Source: Siphonodentalium dalli | Lineage: Eukaryota > Mollusca > Scaphopoda > Gadilida > Siphonodentaliidae | Assembly (NCBI GenBank): GCA_032622095.1 | Contig: CP136067.1 | Span: 77,340,705-77,404,704 of the forward strand | DNA length: 64,000 bases | Reading direction: 5' to 3' | In this document: one piece after another, positions 22,641-33,881 of the stretch | Position numbering within the stretch: position 1 is the stretch's first letter | Layout: every line of letters begins with the position of its first letter | Notes under the pieces: generated by a model | What the model saw: only the letters and a program-made list of their open reading frames with translations | Told to the model about the DNA's origin: nothing | Database searches by the model: none | Position numbers and translations under genes: made by a program

Positions 22641-23363
22641 GTTAGATTATTTATACGCGCCTGCTATATTAATTTTAGATAATTAAAAAGGGATATATTG
22701 GCTAGGCTATCTGATTCCAACGTAAAATCACATGCCTTATCAACGTCGTGATCATATCGTCTGCCATAGACATGGAAGTCCATATGTTCTATAAAATGTA
22801 AACTGGTTGTTGCTTACATAATATATTGTGGTAAGTTGTTTCATTCAGATTTTAGTCGTTGAGTAACAATTATTTGCATACGTCCTTCGATTTGGAATCG
22901 ATAACGTAAATTCTCACAAAAGAAGCAATACAAAATTTGATCATGTTCCGGTCTATATTCTAGGCTTCAATATTGAACAAATAAAGAAACAATTTCATAC
23001 TATAACATAATTCAGAGTAGCTTTATGTTTACAAATCAGACAGTATATATATAAGTCTTGTAGTTCTGTGTGGTGTTTTCCCAGAAGAAGGAACTTTAGT
23101 ATCTCCTTCCATTATTTCCTTATTTGACTTTGGAGGTGACATCATGATGATGCTTTTGTTTTACTTTTACGCGAGAAACAACATATTTTGAAGATGATAT
23201 TTATCAATTAAAAATGTAATAAAATGGTTGGTATAAGATAAATTCAACATTAGCATAGTGTATCCTCTCGATAAAACATATACTTTCAACTCGTTCATAT
23301 ATCGCACACATCTGGTAGCATGGCTGCATGAGTATTTCAACTAGCTATCTATTTCTTTTAAAG

Positions 23364-24522
23364 GTGACGTTGAAGTTGCTCCAGCACCAGACAGTTTGGC
23401 TATCACGGTAAACAACACAACAATGCCGTTGTCACCAGCGCCTTCGGGAGACTCATCTGTCATAATGAATTCACTTCTATCCACATCGACGCCGAAAAAA
23501 CGATCCACATCGCCAATATCTTCTGCTGCAAAACGACCGTCAGGAACATTCGCCCCAGTAGGAATGCCAGTTCAATCCCCAATCAAGGCAATGTCGCCAC
23601 AACATCCACCCGTGCCTCAACGACGCCTGAGTGTGTTACCTCAGCTTTCACCGATGCCTGGCACATCCGGGACACCACAAATTCCATCCGTATCTTCACG
23701 ACTTATTACAGTTCTATCACCGACGAATTTACAACCTCCACAACGCCCACCGTGCCTTCACGACGGCCACCCGTGCTTCCAAAATGTCTGCTGGTGTCTT
23801 CAGTGTGTCCATCCGGGCTACCACAACATAAAACAGTACCATTGAAAACAACGCCGCAAATGCCTACGGTCACATCGAATCAACCACAAGATATAGTCAA
23901 ACAACAACCAGCAGCCTCATCAACAACACCTCCAGCCAAATCGCCGCCGATATCAACAACAAAAACGTGCAAACCAAACGTGCCAGCTACGCCATTGACA
24001 TATCTATCCAAACAACAACCAGCAGCCTCATCAACAACGCTTCCAGCCAAATCGCCGCCGATATCAACAACAAAAACGTGCACCCCAAACGTGCCAGTTA
24101 CAAACCAAGAGGCGGTATTCCACATCATCAACAAGATGGAGCTTAGCATCCCATCATCACTGGACAATAGACAGAGCGACAACATGACAACATTCTACCA
24201 CGAGGCGACGACGGTTATGGGCAATGAAATCAACAGACTCGCGACGTCCCTGCGATGCAGTTTGCAGCCGTACCCAGGCCAGGATATACTTCAACATGGT
24301 ATTGCCGTCGACCTGACAGCTTCCATAATCTGCTTTGTTGCTAGAAAAGGTATCGACCCAGAGATTCTATGCGAAACGTCGAGGACGCGACCAACTCACC
24401 TGAAGAAAACTCGACAATCTCACCGAGCGACCAGGATAAAAGAAAACATGAAAGTAATCAACAATGACGTCAGTCCACCCGACCTTAAAACCTTGTCTGG
24501 TACCAACTGGTTGGACGATAAG
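23364..24522 (+). pseudogene. Pro/Thr/Ser-rich linker exon leading into the Ulp1 domain
   Basis: After the acceptor 'ttttaaag|gt' the frame continues DVEVAPAPDSLAITV and runs as a Pro/Ser-rich linker to a stop at 23845. A second frame, from about 23720 to 24522, continues the same style, so there is a frame shift (or an unseen short intron) near 23720-23750. The linker contains a roughly 106-bp internal duplication ('KQQPAASSTT' twice, 'AKSPPISTTKTC' twice). It ends with 'LSGTNWLDDK', the opening of a Ulp1/C48 protease domain, exactly at a donor 'gataag|gtaaat' in phase 0. Confidence 0.7.
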
Positions 24523-24883
24523 GTAAATATAGTACGAGTAGGGGTGTCCGTCAAAGTGACGGGGAATGTCCATCGTGTTTATTGTGAGGAAACTATCCAA
24601 ACATTGCCAAATCTAGATTGTTCATAACCCATTCAAACGGTACATGTACGTGTAACTTTTATGGCGCAAACGCAAATAATATTAAAAATCGACATACATT
24701 TATTCATGTAAATTAGCAGAATATTGTCAGTGTCCTATATTTCACATGACGGTGTGTATTGAAGGAACCCTCCTCCACAATAAAACATGTTTTAAACTTT
24801 AACTGCTAGTAATACATGTTAAAGAACTGACAACGTTTGTTGATATATAATCACCGTCGGTAATCCAAAGTTTTATTTTTCAG

Positions 24884-25015
24884 ATTATTCACGCATACCT
24901 GGGCCTTCTGCAACGTGAGCATAACGACCACCACAACCAACGAGTGTTAATTCTACCATCATTCTTGGGTGTTCTGTGGCAGCGTGCAAATTTCGACGAC
25001 TGGTTATTCACACAG
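24884..25015 (+). pseudogene. Ulp1-type protease exon 2
   Basis: The acceptor 'tttttcag' precedes 44 codons, phase 0 at both ends, reading IIHAYLGLLQREHNDH and then 'RVLILPSFLGVLWQRANF'. It is followed by donor 'cacag|gtgag'. Together with the preceding WLDDK exon this is the N-terminal half of a Ulp1 (SUMO/NEDD8-type) cysteine protease fold. The matching segment of the minus-strand copy is at 51363-51501. Confidence 0.75.
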
Positions 25016-25188
25016 GTGAGAAACTACGTACTACATTGATTACAAACAGCGATAACGCATTTAAATTGGTGATCAAATCTCATTTAATCAAAGCTTATAG
25101 GCAAATAAGTGACAGAAATGATACAAACAATTGATTAATAACTTCTAAGAAATGTTGCACATTTGACTGAAAATGTTTTAAATTATAG

Positions 25189-25244
25189 AATATTTTCCAA
25201 ATGGTTCTCACATGTCATGGACACTTCTGATCATCGACACCAAG
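25189..25244 (+). pseudogene. Ulp1-type protease exon 3 (catalytic-His region)
   Basis: Between 'aattatag' and donor 'caag|gtattt' one frame reads YFPNGSHMSWTLLIIDTK. This corresponds to the 'HW.LLVID' catalytic-His strand of Ulp1 proteases, but His and Trp are separated by two extra residues. The upstream splice phase does not fit exactly (two extra bases), a further sign of decay. The exon is much shorter than the equivalent at 50871-51003. Confidence 0.55.
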
Positions 25245-25434
25245 GTATTTGTGTATCAAATGGCCACGCGTTCCGTGTAAATATATAAACAAACAATATT
25301 GTTTCTTCGCACTTGCGACATGTACACATACCACATCATACTATACATATGTAAAGCCAACAAATCTGTTTTATAAATATAAATTTGAAAGAACATAAAA
25401 TGGAATAATAATCATGAGAACATTACATTTGTAG

Positions 25435-25555
25435 AGAGTTTATGAGAAGAAGAGCGACAAACGTTGAACCCGAGTTAGCTAGTGGGTGGCAAGAACGAGT
25501 TCTGCTATCGAATCATCAACAAGATGGATCCAGTGGCGGTGTTTTCGTCCTAATG
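25435..25555 (+). pseudogene. Ulp1-type protease exon 4 (catalytic Cys replaced by Gly)
   Basis: After 'tttgtag' the phase-0 frame begins RVYEKKSDKR and stops. A one-base shift continues into 'ELASGWQERVLL' and 'NHQQDGSSGGVFVLM', ending at donor 'ctaatg|gtatg'. The last block is the Gln...Cys active-site loop of Ulp1 proteases (consensus Q..DGS.CG.F). Here the Cys position is Gly, so the copy would be inactive even without the frame shift. The equivalent exon at 50469-50585 has Cys. Confidence 0.7.
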
Positions 25556-25735
25556 GTATGTATCATATACGACTCCATTTCGCTCGATCGTTGTGCCTTC
25601 GGTCTCTCATATTGTGTAACTAACCGTTCCATCGACTGTATAGTACTAAATGTATTATATTGTCATTGTACGATTACGTACAGTTATCGAAAACCTAAAA
25701 GAGAAAAGTGACGTAAAAAGCTACAACTCATGTAG

Positions 25736-25938
25736 AACGCCGAGATCTATCTTAGTGGCCTGGACATGAGGATCATGCGTCGATGTCATGTGTTGGAGTA
25801 TAGACGTTACATCACCCAGCGACTTATCGGAACCGGTGTGACCAACCACCAGCCAACATGCGAAGCACCGTTCTGTGCCGTACAGAAAGACAAATGGACC
25901 CAATGTGATGGTGTTATAGGTGGTACCACGCCGGGTTA
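25736..25938 (+). pseudogene. C-terminal exon with a PHD-like finger remnant
   Basis: The acceptor 'catgtag' joins in phase 0 to the preceding exon. The frame reads NAEIYLSGLDMRIMRRC and continues to 'CEAPFCAVQKDKWTQCDG', then ends at TAA 25936-25938. The Cys pattern matches the start of the PHD finger at 44523-44697 ('AAFCSSTKDKFVNCDTCYRW'), but the second half of the finger (Cys-Trp-His) is missing. It could use a donor at 25919 to reach a further exon that I do not see. Confidence 0.6.
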
Positions 25939-25939
25939 A

Positions 25940-26640
25940 TCCAACTGCCGGCGAACTATACCTGTTTTAACTGTTAAACATTCAGGGACTTTATAATTTT
26001 ACAATTGTAGAATTCCTCCTATATATCTATGTTATTGCAGACACTCGGATTTTCAATTTTTACTTGAACGATGCAATGGATAAGATATTAGTAACCCTTT
26101 CATTGCCAATTTTATGTTCCTTATTTGGTTCGATAATTAAATTTTATTAAGCCAGACAAAACACAGCAATTTTAAGTTATTTAAAGGTGCGCACAATAAA
26201 TGAACTGCAAGAAGTTTTCTGTTTGAATGTTTGTCTGGAAAATGAATTTCCATGTTTATTGGTTCATGAACATGGTGGGATTTCATTTAGGACTAAAAAA
26301 AAACACAAAAAAAGTATTGTCTATTCATATAAAATGTTACGACCTCAAAAATATGACCTTTATGACACCTCATATCTTCCAACCTATGTTTACATCTTAC
26401 TAATACCCATGCAGTTCTCTTCCAGATTTTTTCCAAAACATTCGAGCACAACTTAGCTCACCATTATTAAATAATTCCAAAGCAAGGTCATCCCTGATGA
26501 GACTTTACCTTTATAATACGGGTTTATCTGCGTATTTATATCAGATAAAACCGTATGAAAACTCGTCGGAACATCGCCACTAACGTTGCATCAATTTTGG
26601 CTTAATGATGTATGCGTGAATACCACTTCCGGTATGCGAT
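25940..26640. other. No gene seen after the Ulp1-PHD exons
   Basis: AT-rich, with short open frames only. I looked for a further finger exon following the 'CDG' break and did not find one. Confidence 0.45.
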
Positions 26641-27194
26641 GTCGGGTGAACATGTTGACTTGGATTGAGGTATGTATTTTGTCACCTTTTACTTATAAAT
26701 AAATCGAACTGGTTTTACTATTTAAAAATCCATAAGTTTCCTAATTGTATTAAATTCCGAAATGCATACGATTATAGATGATGACTTGGCTGCATCAAAT
26801 AAAGATATAAATTGAAAAAATGGGATCCGGGCATGATCTGTATCTTTAAATATGATCAATAAATACGCGATAATTATTTCGGATCCGAACATGGTATGTT
26901 TCCTCGAATGCAATATTCCTCACGTCAGATCAATACAATAACCGGGTTTATATGAAGAAAAATAATTAATTCGGACAGGCAGGATTTATACATTCAGATA
27001 TGTTAAAGTATCGGGTGGAATAAACTCATCGGGTCCATATTGATTCAACTGAAACCTTTGACCTATTTCCGCGTGTCTGAACTGGCTTTTAATGTGTGTT
27101 AAATATGGGATAAAATAAACATTAAATTTGGTTCCAGATCCGGGGAAAAATCCGGATTAAAAACACGTAACAATCCGGATTCGGACATTGTGTG

Positions 27195-27375
27195 TTCTTA
27201 AACAAACATCCTCTAGCATATAGGTATATATACACTATAGTGTATTCGTTCTTAAACAAACAACCCCAGCGGGTGACCACCAGAAACGGATAGCATATTG
27301 GTAGTTTATAAGTTTTTAAACAAACAACATATTGGTTCTTAAACAAACAGTTCCAATATTTATATTTATTAAACA
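27195..27375. repeat. Interspersed 'gttcttaaacaaaca' motif
   Basis: 'ttcttaaacaaaca' or a close variant occurs about five times within 180 bp at irregular spacing (near 27195, 27249, 27313, 27335 and 27366). The motif is not seen elsewhere in the right-end units. Confidence 0.5.
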
Positions 27376-27593
27376 ACCATGCGGTATATGGACAGGTTAT
27401 ATTTTCTGTTCTGTTCAAACCCAACCTTTGCCATGTTTCGCGTGTCTGAAATGTCTTTCAATGTGTTAAATGTGGGATATAATAAACATAAAATGCAAAC
27501 CCGGTTAGGGTCGAAATCAGCAAAAAGAGACACATCAAATCCGGATTCAAATAGGGAAATAAAGTGTGTCTTTAAACGGACTAATTCTAAAAC

Positions 27594-29213
27594 CTGGTTC
27601 CACGTGACTCCGCTGGCATTTAATGTATTCAATAGGAGTTAATTTACACGTGAACGGAGAACAATCGGGATCCGGGCATAATATGTACCTTTAAAAATGA
27701 TTAATAAATACGCGATAATTAATTCGGATCCATGCATGGCATGCACCGATTAATGCGATCATCCTTACGTGAAATAAATCCAACAGCCGGGTCTAACCTC
27801 TCAAAATCAACTTCTAACTTCCTCTTAACTCAGCTGACATTTAATATATTAAATAGGCGTTAATTTATATGGAGATTTTTTGTTAAAAAAAGATATATAT
27901 ATAATCACTGTATAAACAGTAGCGGGCTGCAACGGGGTGTGTATATGATATCCGTGTGTTTATAACGATTCGGGCGTCGTGACATAAAACGCTTAATACA
28001 AGTCGTACATCTATCTCACTTAAACCGGCTTAAATATCGAATTTACAATAGTAATTCTACTAGTATCACAAATATAATCGTTTATAATCGAACTAAAACA
28101 ATAAACCATTTACACTGCACCAGGATTTTTTGTGGGCTGGAGAACAAAAAATCTTCACAAAAGCAAGTCAATTTATTTCAATCCGAATGATATTACTGTT
28201 AAACGCAACCTGTGCCATGTTTTCGCGGGTCTGAAATGTCTTTTAATGTGTTAAACATGGGTTATAATAAACATAAAATTGAGATCAGGGTTCGGGTCGA
28301 AATTAGAAAAAGACACATAAAATCCGGATCCAGATCCGGGCATAAAGTTTGTCTGTAAATGGGCTCATTCTCGCGTGAAATCAATCCAAGCGCCATGTTC
28401 ACCGTTTCGAAATAAACTGAGTTCCGCGTGGCTCAGCTGCCATTTAATGTATTAAATACTTGACTATTTATATGAAATAGAAAAGAACTATTCGTATCCG
28501 AATCCGGGAATGATCTGACCTAAACATCAACATCTATAACCTAGTTCCACGCGACTCAGTTTACATTTATTGTATTAAATAAGCATTACTTTATAAGAAG
28601 AAAAATCCGGATCCGGGCATAATCTGTACCTTTAAATATTATCAGTAAATACGTGGAAATTAATTCGGTTCCGCACATGGTGTGTACCTTTAAATGAAAT
28701 AATCATTCCGTGAAATCAATCCAACAGCCTAGTATAACGTCTCAAAATCAACTTATAACTTTGTTCCACGTGACATTTAATATATCAAAAAGACGATAAT
28801 TTATATGGCAAAAACAGAGAGAGAAAAACCGGATCCGGACATGATATCTACCTTTAAATATGATCAATAATTACGAGATAATTAATTCGGATCCGGACAT
28901 GGTGTGTTCCCTTAAATGCCATCATGATCACGTAAAATCAATCCAACCGTCGTGTCTATATGAAAAAATAAGAAGTATGCTGATCCGGGCACGATATGTA
29001 CCTTTAAATACGCTTAATCGGGTTGAATGAGCACGACAACCCTATATTGGTTTAATCGTGTCAGAAACGACTTTTAATGGGTTAAATGTGTGATAAAACA
29101 AGCATGAAATTCATACCCGAATCCGGGTCGAAATCCGGTAAAAAGACACCTAAATCCGGGTCGAAATCCGGGATCCGGAATCCGGAATCCGGTAAAAAGA
29201 CACACCCGTTATA
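27594..29213. repeat. Tandem segmental duplication, copy A (about 1.62 kb)
   Basis: Runs from 'ttccacgtgactccgctgg' to 'ggtaaaaagacacacccg'. It is collinear with 29402-31129, with long blocks of near identity, for example 'acagtagcgggctgcaa', 'cgattcgggcgtcgtgac' and 'cacttaaaccggctt'. Confidence 0.8.
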
Positions 29214-29401
29214 CTAGGCTGTTGGATTGATTTCACGGAATGATTATCGCATTTAAAGGTACACACCATGTGCGGAACCGAATTAATTTCCACATATTTA
29301 CTGATAATATTTAAAGGTACAGATTATGCCAGGATCCGGATTTTACTTCTTATAAAGTAATGCTTATTTAATACAATAAATGTAAACTGAGTCGCGTGGA
29401 A

Positions 29402-31129
29402 CCTGGTTCCACGTGACTCCACTGGCATTTAATGTATAAAATAGGAGTGAATTTATAAGTGAAAGGAGAACAATCGGGATCCGGGCATAATCTGTACCTT
29501 TAAAAATGATTAATAAATACGCGATAATTAATTCGGATCCGTGCATGGCATGCACCTTTAAATGCAATCATCGTGATCGTGATCCGTGAAATAAATCCAA
29601 CAGCCGGGTCTAACATCTCAAAATCAACTTCTAACTTCCTCTTAACTCAGCTGACATTTATTATATTAAATAGGCGTTAATTTATATGGAGAATTTATTT
29701 TTTAAACCGGACCCGGGCATGGTCTGTACCTTTAAACTAGATAAAAACTGTAGCTGGCTGCAACGGGATGGATTATGCTAGCAGTGTTTTTATAATGATT
29801 CGGGCGGCCAGACTATATAATCACTGTATAAACAGTAGCGGGCTGCAATGTGATGAATATGCTATCCGTGTTTTTATAACGATTCGGGCGTCGTGACATA
29901 AAACGCTTAATACAAGTCGTACATCTATCTCACTTAAACCGGCTTAAATATCGAATTTACAATAGTAATACTACTAGTATCACAAATATAATCGTTTATA
30001 ATCGAACTAAAACAATAAACCATTTAAACTGCACCAGGTTTTTTTTGTGGGCTGGAGAACAAAAAATCTTCACAAAAGCAAGTCAATTTATTTCAATCCG
30101 AATGATATTACTGTTAAACGCAACCTGTGCCATGTTTTCGCGGGTCTGAAATGTCTTTTAATGTGTTAAACATGGGTTATAATAAACATAAAATTGAGAT
30201 CAGGGTTCGGGTCGAAATTAGAAAAAGACACATAAAATCCGGATCCAGATCCGGGCATAAAGTTTTTCTGTAAATGGGCTCATTCTCGCGTGAAATCAAT
30301 CCAAGCGCCATGTTCACCGTTTCCAAATAAACTGAGTTCCGCGTGGCTCAGCTGCCATTTAATGTATTAAATACTTGACTATTGATATGAAATAGAAAAG
30401 AACTATTCGTATCCGAATCCGGGAATGATCTGACCTAAACATCAACATCTATAACCTAGTTCCACGCGACTCAGTTTACATTTATTGTATTAAATAAGCA
30501 TTCCTTTATAAGAAGAAAAAATCCGGATCCGGGCATAATCTGTACCTTTAAATATTATCAGTAAATACGTGGAAATTAATTCGGTTCCGCACATGGTGTG
30601 TACCTTTAAATGCGATAATCATTCCTCGAAATCAATCCAACAGCCTAGTATAACGTCTCAAAATCAACTTATAACTTTGTTCCACGTGACATTTAATATA
30701 TCAAAAAGACGATAATTTATATGGAAAAAAGAGAGAAAGAGAAAAACCGGATCCGGACATGATATCTACCTTTAAATATGATCAATACTTACGAGATAAT
30801 TAATTCGGATCCGGACATGGTGTGTTCCCTTAAATGCCATCATGATCACGTAAAATCAATCCAACCGTCGTGTCTACATGTATATAAAAAAATAAGAAGT
30901 ATGCTGATCCGGGCACGATATGTACCTTTAAATACGCTTAATCGGGTTGAATGAGCACGACAGCCCTATATTGGTTTAATCGTGTCAGAAACGACTTTTA
31001 ATGGGTTAAATGTGTGATAAAACAAGCATGAAATTCATACCCGAATCCGGCTCGAAATCCGGTAAAAAGACACCGAAATCCGGGATCCGGAATCCGGAAT
31101 CCGGTAAAAAGACACACCCGCTATTCGGT
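29402..31129. repeat. Tandem segmental duplication, copy B (about 1.73 kb)
   Basis: Second copy of the preceding unit. It has an extra stretch of about 110 bp at 29700-29815 that itself resembles the following block. It ends at the outer terminus of the candidate MULE. Confidence 0.8.
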
Positions 31130-31179
31130 ACCATTTACTGAGGTGGTTGGTATTTTTGTAGCGCAGAACTCGTGGGTAT

Positions 31180-31607
31180 CTGGGATCACAGTACCCTAAC
31201 AAGCACAGACGACCGCGCCGCGGGATGCTACAACGTGTACAAGTCAACCCACCTTGCAAGTACGGAATGGGGATTGAACACCCACCAGGCCCAAGCTCTA
31301 CTGGGATCGGAGGTTCAATTTACGGGTCAAAATACAGGGCGCATGGTCAGTTGTATACAACCGGTTTATCCATCAGATCAATCCAGATCAATCCAGGGCA
31401 GGCTCAACCGATTTGGAACAGTCTACCAGGGAACGCCCTGGGTGGTTTGGGTCAACAAGCCTTAACGGAACGAAAAGGTGTGTTCGACCAATACCAATGA
31501 CAGGCTCAATCTGCATGGATGGTCAGCCCGGGGCATTTCAAAGCCAAGTTCAACCCGGCTTACCGGGTGGCACACTTGAATATAATCAAGGACAGTCTCG
31601 GGTGCAT
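31180..31607 (+). pseudogene. Pro/Gln/Gly-rich segment, possible 5' part of the gag-like gene
   Basis: The frame from 31225 reads MLQRVQVNPPCKYGMG and continues as Pro/Gly/Gln-rich sequence ('NPGQAQPIWNSLPGNALGGL') to a stop at 31500. Similar sequence continues in other frames to about 31600, where a MULE with minisatellite ends begins. The frame on the far side (32985 on) also has 'PLPPGQ' before the gag core, so the two flanks may be one gene split by the insertion. I cannot prove this, since the flanks do not share a target duplication. Confidence 0.3.
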
Positions 31608-31829
31608 GACGTTTCGGCACCTGGACGTTTCGGCACCTGGTTTTGTGGACATTTCGGCACCTAGCTTTTCGGCACTTGGTTGTTTCGGCCCAGGTACTTG
31701 GACGTTTCGGCAGTCCATCGAAGACGTTTCGGCACTTATTTCATTTTCTTTTCTTTTCATATATAATATTATTTCATTTTCTTTTCATATATAATATTGT
31801 CTTTGATGTTGCATTTATATTCGCCGTTT

Positions 31830-32690
31830 GTTATGATTCGGTACAGTACATAGTAATGGATGCAACATTCCGTGTCATCAACAAACCATGCTCTCAACTT
31901 CTGTCAATCCATTCATTCGTCAAATGCAACGACAACTACAAGCAGGTCCCTTTGGTGTTCGTCATTATGGAAGGTAGAAAGAAAGATGACTACTATTCAG
32001 TGCTCCGAGCCATAGACAAACGAGTACCATCGAACATCAGACTCCAATCAACGATTTGTCTTAGACTTCGAGGCTGGAATGTGGCAGTCCATTCGACAAC
32101 GTTTTCCGGGGTACCGGTACCCGATTGTTTGTTGCGCTTTCCACTGGTCACAAGCCGTGTTCAGGAAGGTTCAATACGTCGGCCTTCAGGTGTGTAAAAC
32201 ATATTGTTTTGGACATTATATTACATTTAAATTAAATAAAAAACACAATTAAGTTTTTTGATAAATACTATATAATAATTGACAATAATTCTCCAAAGAA
32301 TACAAAAACAGAAAGAAAAAAAAACGCTCTTTATTTCTACCATATCAGGAATAGACTAACATGGAACGCTCTTTTCTGGTCCATGCCGTGCACATTGACC
32401 AAACACTAAAGTTATTAGTTATCTTTCATCCAGCCGAGCATATAACTCCGACAGTAGTCCGACTTTCGACTACCTCAGTGGCCTCATCGACGACAATTCA
32501 ACAAAGCTGAACCTTGAGTCGCACGACATCACAATGACATTGAAGCTGTTATCCGAAGCGAAGATTTTCCGAAACCAGCGAATGACATCCAGCGAGACAC
32601 AGGCGAAGTTGTGAGACTTATGGTTCCGTTACGCAGAGAGGCGTACACCCACAACTATAGAGACATTGCTACATGCATGTTCATAACATG
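31830..32690 (+). pseudogene. MULE transposase remnant of the small element
   Basis: In one frame 'YIVMDATFRVINKPCSQLL' and 'KQVPLVFVIMEGRKKDDYY' give the first-Asp region of the MULE catalytic domain. After a +1 shift near 32050 the next frame reads 'FVLDFEAGMWQSIR' and 'CAFHWSQAVFRKVQYVGLQ', the second Asp (VLDFE) and the CxxH region, up to a donor-like 'cttcag|gtgtgt' near 32190. Weak further pieces ('HPAEHITPTVVRLST', then 'GEVVRLMVPLRREAY') lie at 32430-32650. The frame shift makes it dead. It differs from the 21.6-kb transposase in its motif wording (LDFE versus TDRE). Confidence 0.75.
32323..32374 (-). repeat. Paired AAAGAGCGTT box module (minus)
   Basis: 'aacgctcttt' at 32323 and 32365, 42 bp apart. 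On the minus strand the second box is preceded by 'ttcctgatatggtagaaat', matching the modules at 14.6 and 58.2 kb. It lies inside the small MULE. Confidence 0.6.
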
Positions 32691-32984
32691 TTGTGCTATT
32701 CTGATCAGCATTCTTTCCTTAGCATTGGATGACCTGTGCTCTTTATATGTTCACCACCGTTACCATTCGTTCCACCAAGTGTTATTTTTGTTACCATGTC
32801 GCATGTTTTATCACATTTTATTGAAATAAAGAATAAAATAAAACATTTAGTCTTCACTCATAATTTCGTTGGTCTGAAAATTAGCAGGTGTCGAAACGTC
32901 CAAAGTGCCGAAACGTCCAGGTGCCGAACCCCCAGGTGCCGAAACGTCCAGGTGCCGAAACGTCTAGCATTCGCCACAAGGGTT

Positions 32985-33640
32985 TTGTAATCAACCCGTT
33001 TCGGCTCGTCCCAAACAATACAATACAACCCCTACCTCCGGGTCAACTGTTGTGCCATTGCGAGAGGAAACTTATGGTTCCAAAAGGTTTAAGTTTCGAT
33101 GGGACAGAAAAATGGCACGCATTCAAAACCAAATTTACGCGTTTTGCTGTGATGGAACGCTGTGATTTTGAGGAACAGAAATATGCCCTGTGTTTATGTG
33201 TATGTGGGAAACCCAGCGCTGTTTACTCTCTCTGGTGTGAGAGGTACCCACACATGACCATTTATGAACAATTGGATCATTTGGAAGCGCGTTTCGGAGG
33301 CCATACCACACCCGAGGATACTTAGTTTCGGAAGCCATACCACACCCGAAGCTACTTAGTTAGAATTCCGAAACATTAAACAAAAACCGGAATAGTCACT
33401 CGAGGATTGGGGTGATACAGTTTTCGAGCTAGCTAGTCACGCTTTCCGAGATTGTCCACCACAGTTTGTAAACCAACAAGCCATATTTGGTTGTAATGTA
33501 CTATGGAAGATGCGATTAGTCAGGTGCTATGGTATCAACTCAACCACACGGTCATACACGGTAGGAAGCGACGTAATATACCACGTGTCACTTCCGATGA
33601 AAGCGACGATGACCGTCCATCCCATATCGAGTCATCGATA
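32985..33640 (+). pseudogene. Ty3/Gypsy-type gag remnant
   Basis: The first block 'LSFDGTEKWHAFKTKFTRF', continuing to 'MTIYEQLDHLEARFG', has the capsid-like layout of Gypsy gag proteins. It is cut at 33325, where a 34-bp tandem duplication (33292-33325 and 33326-33359) shifts the frame. The next block 'FELASHAFRDCPPQFVNQQA' (near 33425-33490) and then, in another frame, 'MEDAISQVLWYQLNHTVIHG' (33503 on) continue the gag C-terminal region. No pol, protease or LTR was recognised nearby. It is a non-functional copy and is described here only as found. Confidence 0.6.
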
Positions 33641-33881
33641 CAAATAAATGTCACTCTAAAGTGCAGAATAAAAACGATAATAATGGCCATTGCTCATCAG
33701 ACAAAACCTATTCACAATCATCCCAACCACGTGGGCATAATGATTAAAAAAAACTCGCATCAAAAGCGTTGGCTTTGAAAAACAGAATTCAAAGGTTTAA
33801 TTCCAAACTCCGAATCATTATGAAATTAAGTGACTTAGCAATATCTGCCAATGACTGGACAGCTACAGAAGTGTCAAAGGG

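Larger units (their letters stand above)
21373..31127 (+). mobile_element. Candidate 9.75-kb Mutator-like element carrying a Ulp1 protease
   Basis: The left and right ends share about 190 bp in inverted orientation (21373-21566 and 30934-31127). Both terminate with 'gggtgtgtctttttacc' facing outward. The interior holds a MULE transposase fragment, SWIM finger, Ulp1 protease exons and PHD-like finger at 21.6-25.9 kb, then 4.5 kb of repetitive right-end sequence. I could not find a matching 8-10-bp target duplication, so exact limits are tentative. The first half of the transposase is missing. Confidence 0.5.
26640..31127. repeat. Repetitive right-end region of the MULE locus
   Basis: Built from many degenerate units around 'ggatccgggcataatctgta' and 'cctttaaat.tgat.aataa' and 'attcggatccg'. 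27594-29213 and 29402-31129 are two copies of one long unit. The noncoding nature is shown by the absence of any conserved frame between the copies. The outermost 190 bp are inverted relative to 21373-21566. Confidence 0.75.
31608..32963 (+). mobile_element. 1.36-kb MULE with minisatellite-like inverted ends
   Basis: Both ends consist of several copies of a 14-17-bp unit, 'gacgtttcggcacctg' on the left (31608-31735) and its reverse complement 'caggtgccgaaacgtc' on the right (32886-32963). Between them lies a decayed MULE transposase. Terminal inverted repeats made of short tandem units are unusual. The termini 'gacgtttcggcac' match, but no target-site duplication is visible. Confidence 0.7.

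Noticed and set aside
27122-27632. Overlapping 87-100-codon frames in the MULE right-end repeats
   Set aside because: The same sequence at 29.4 kb is not open, and both are noncoding repeat.
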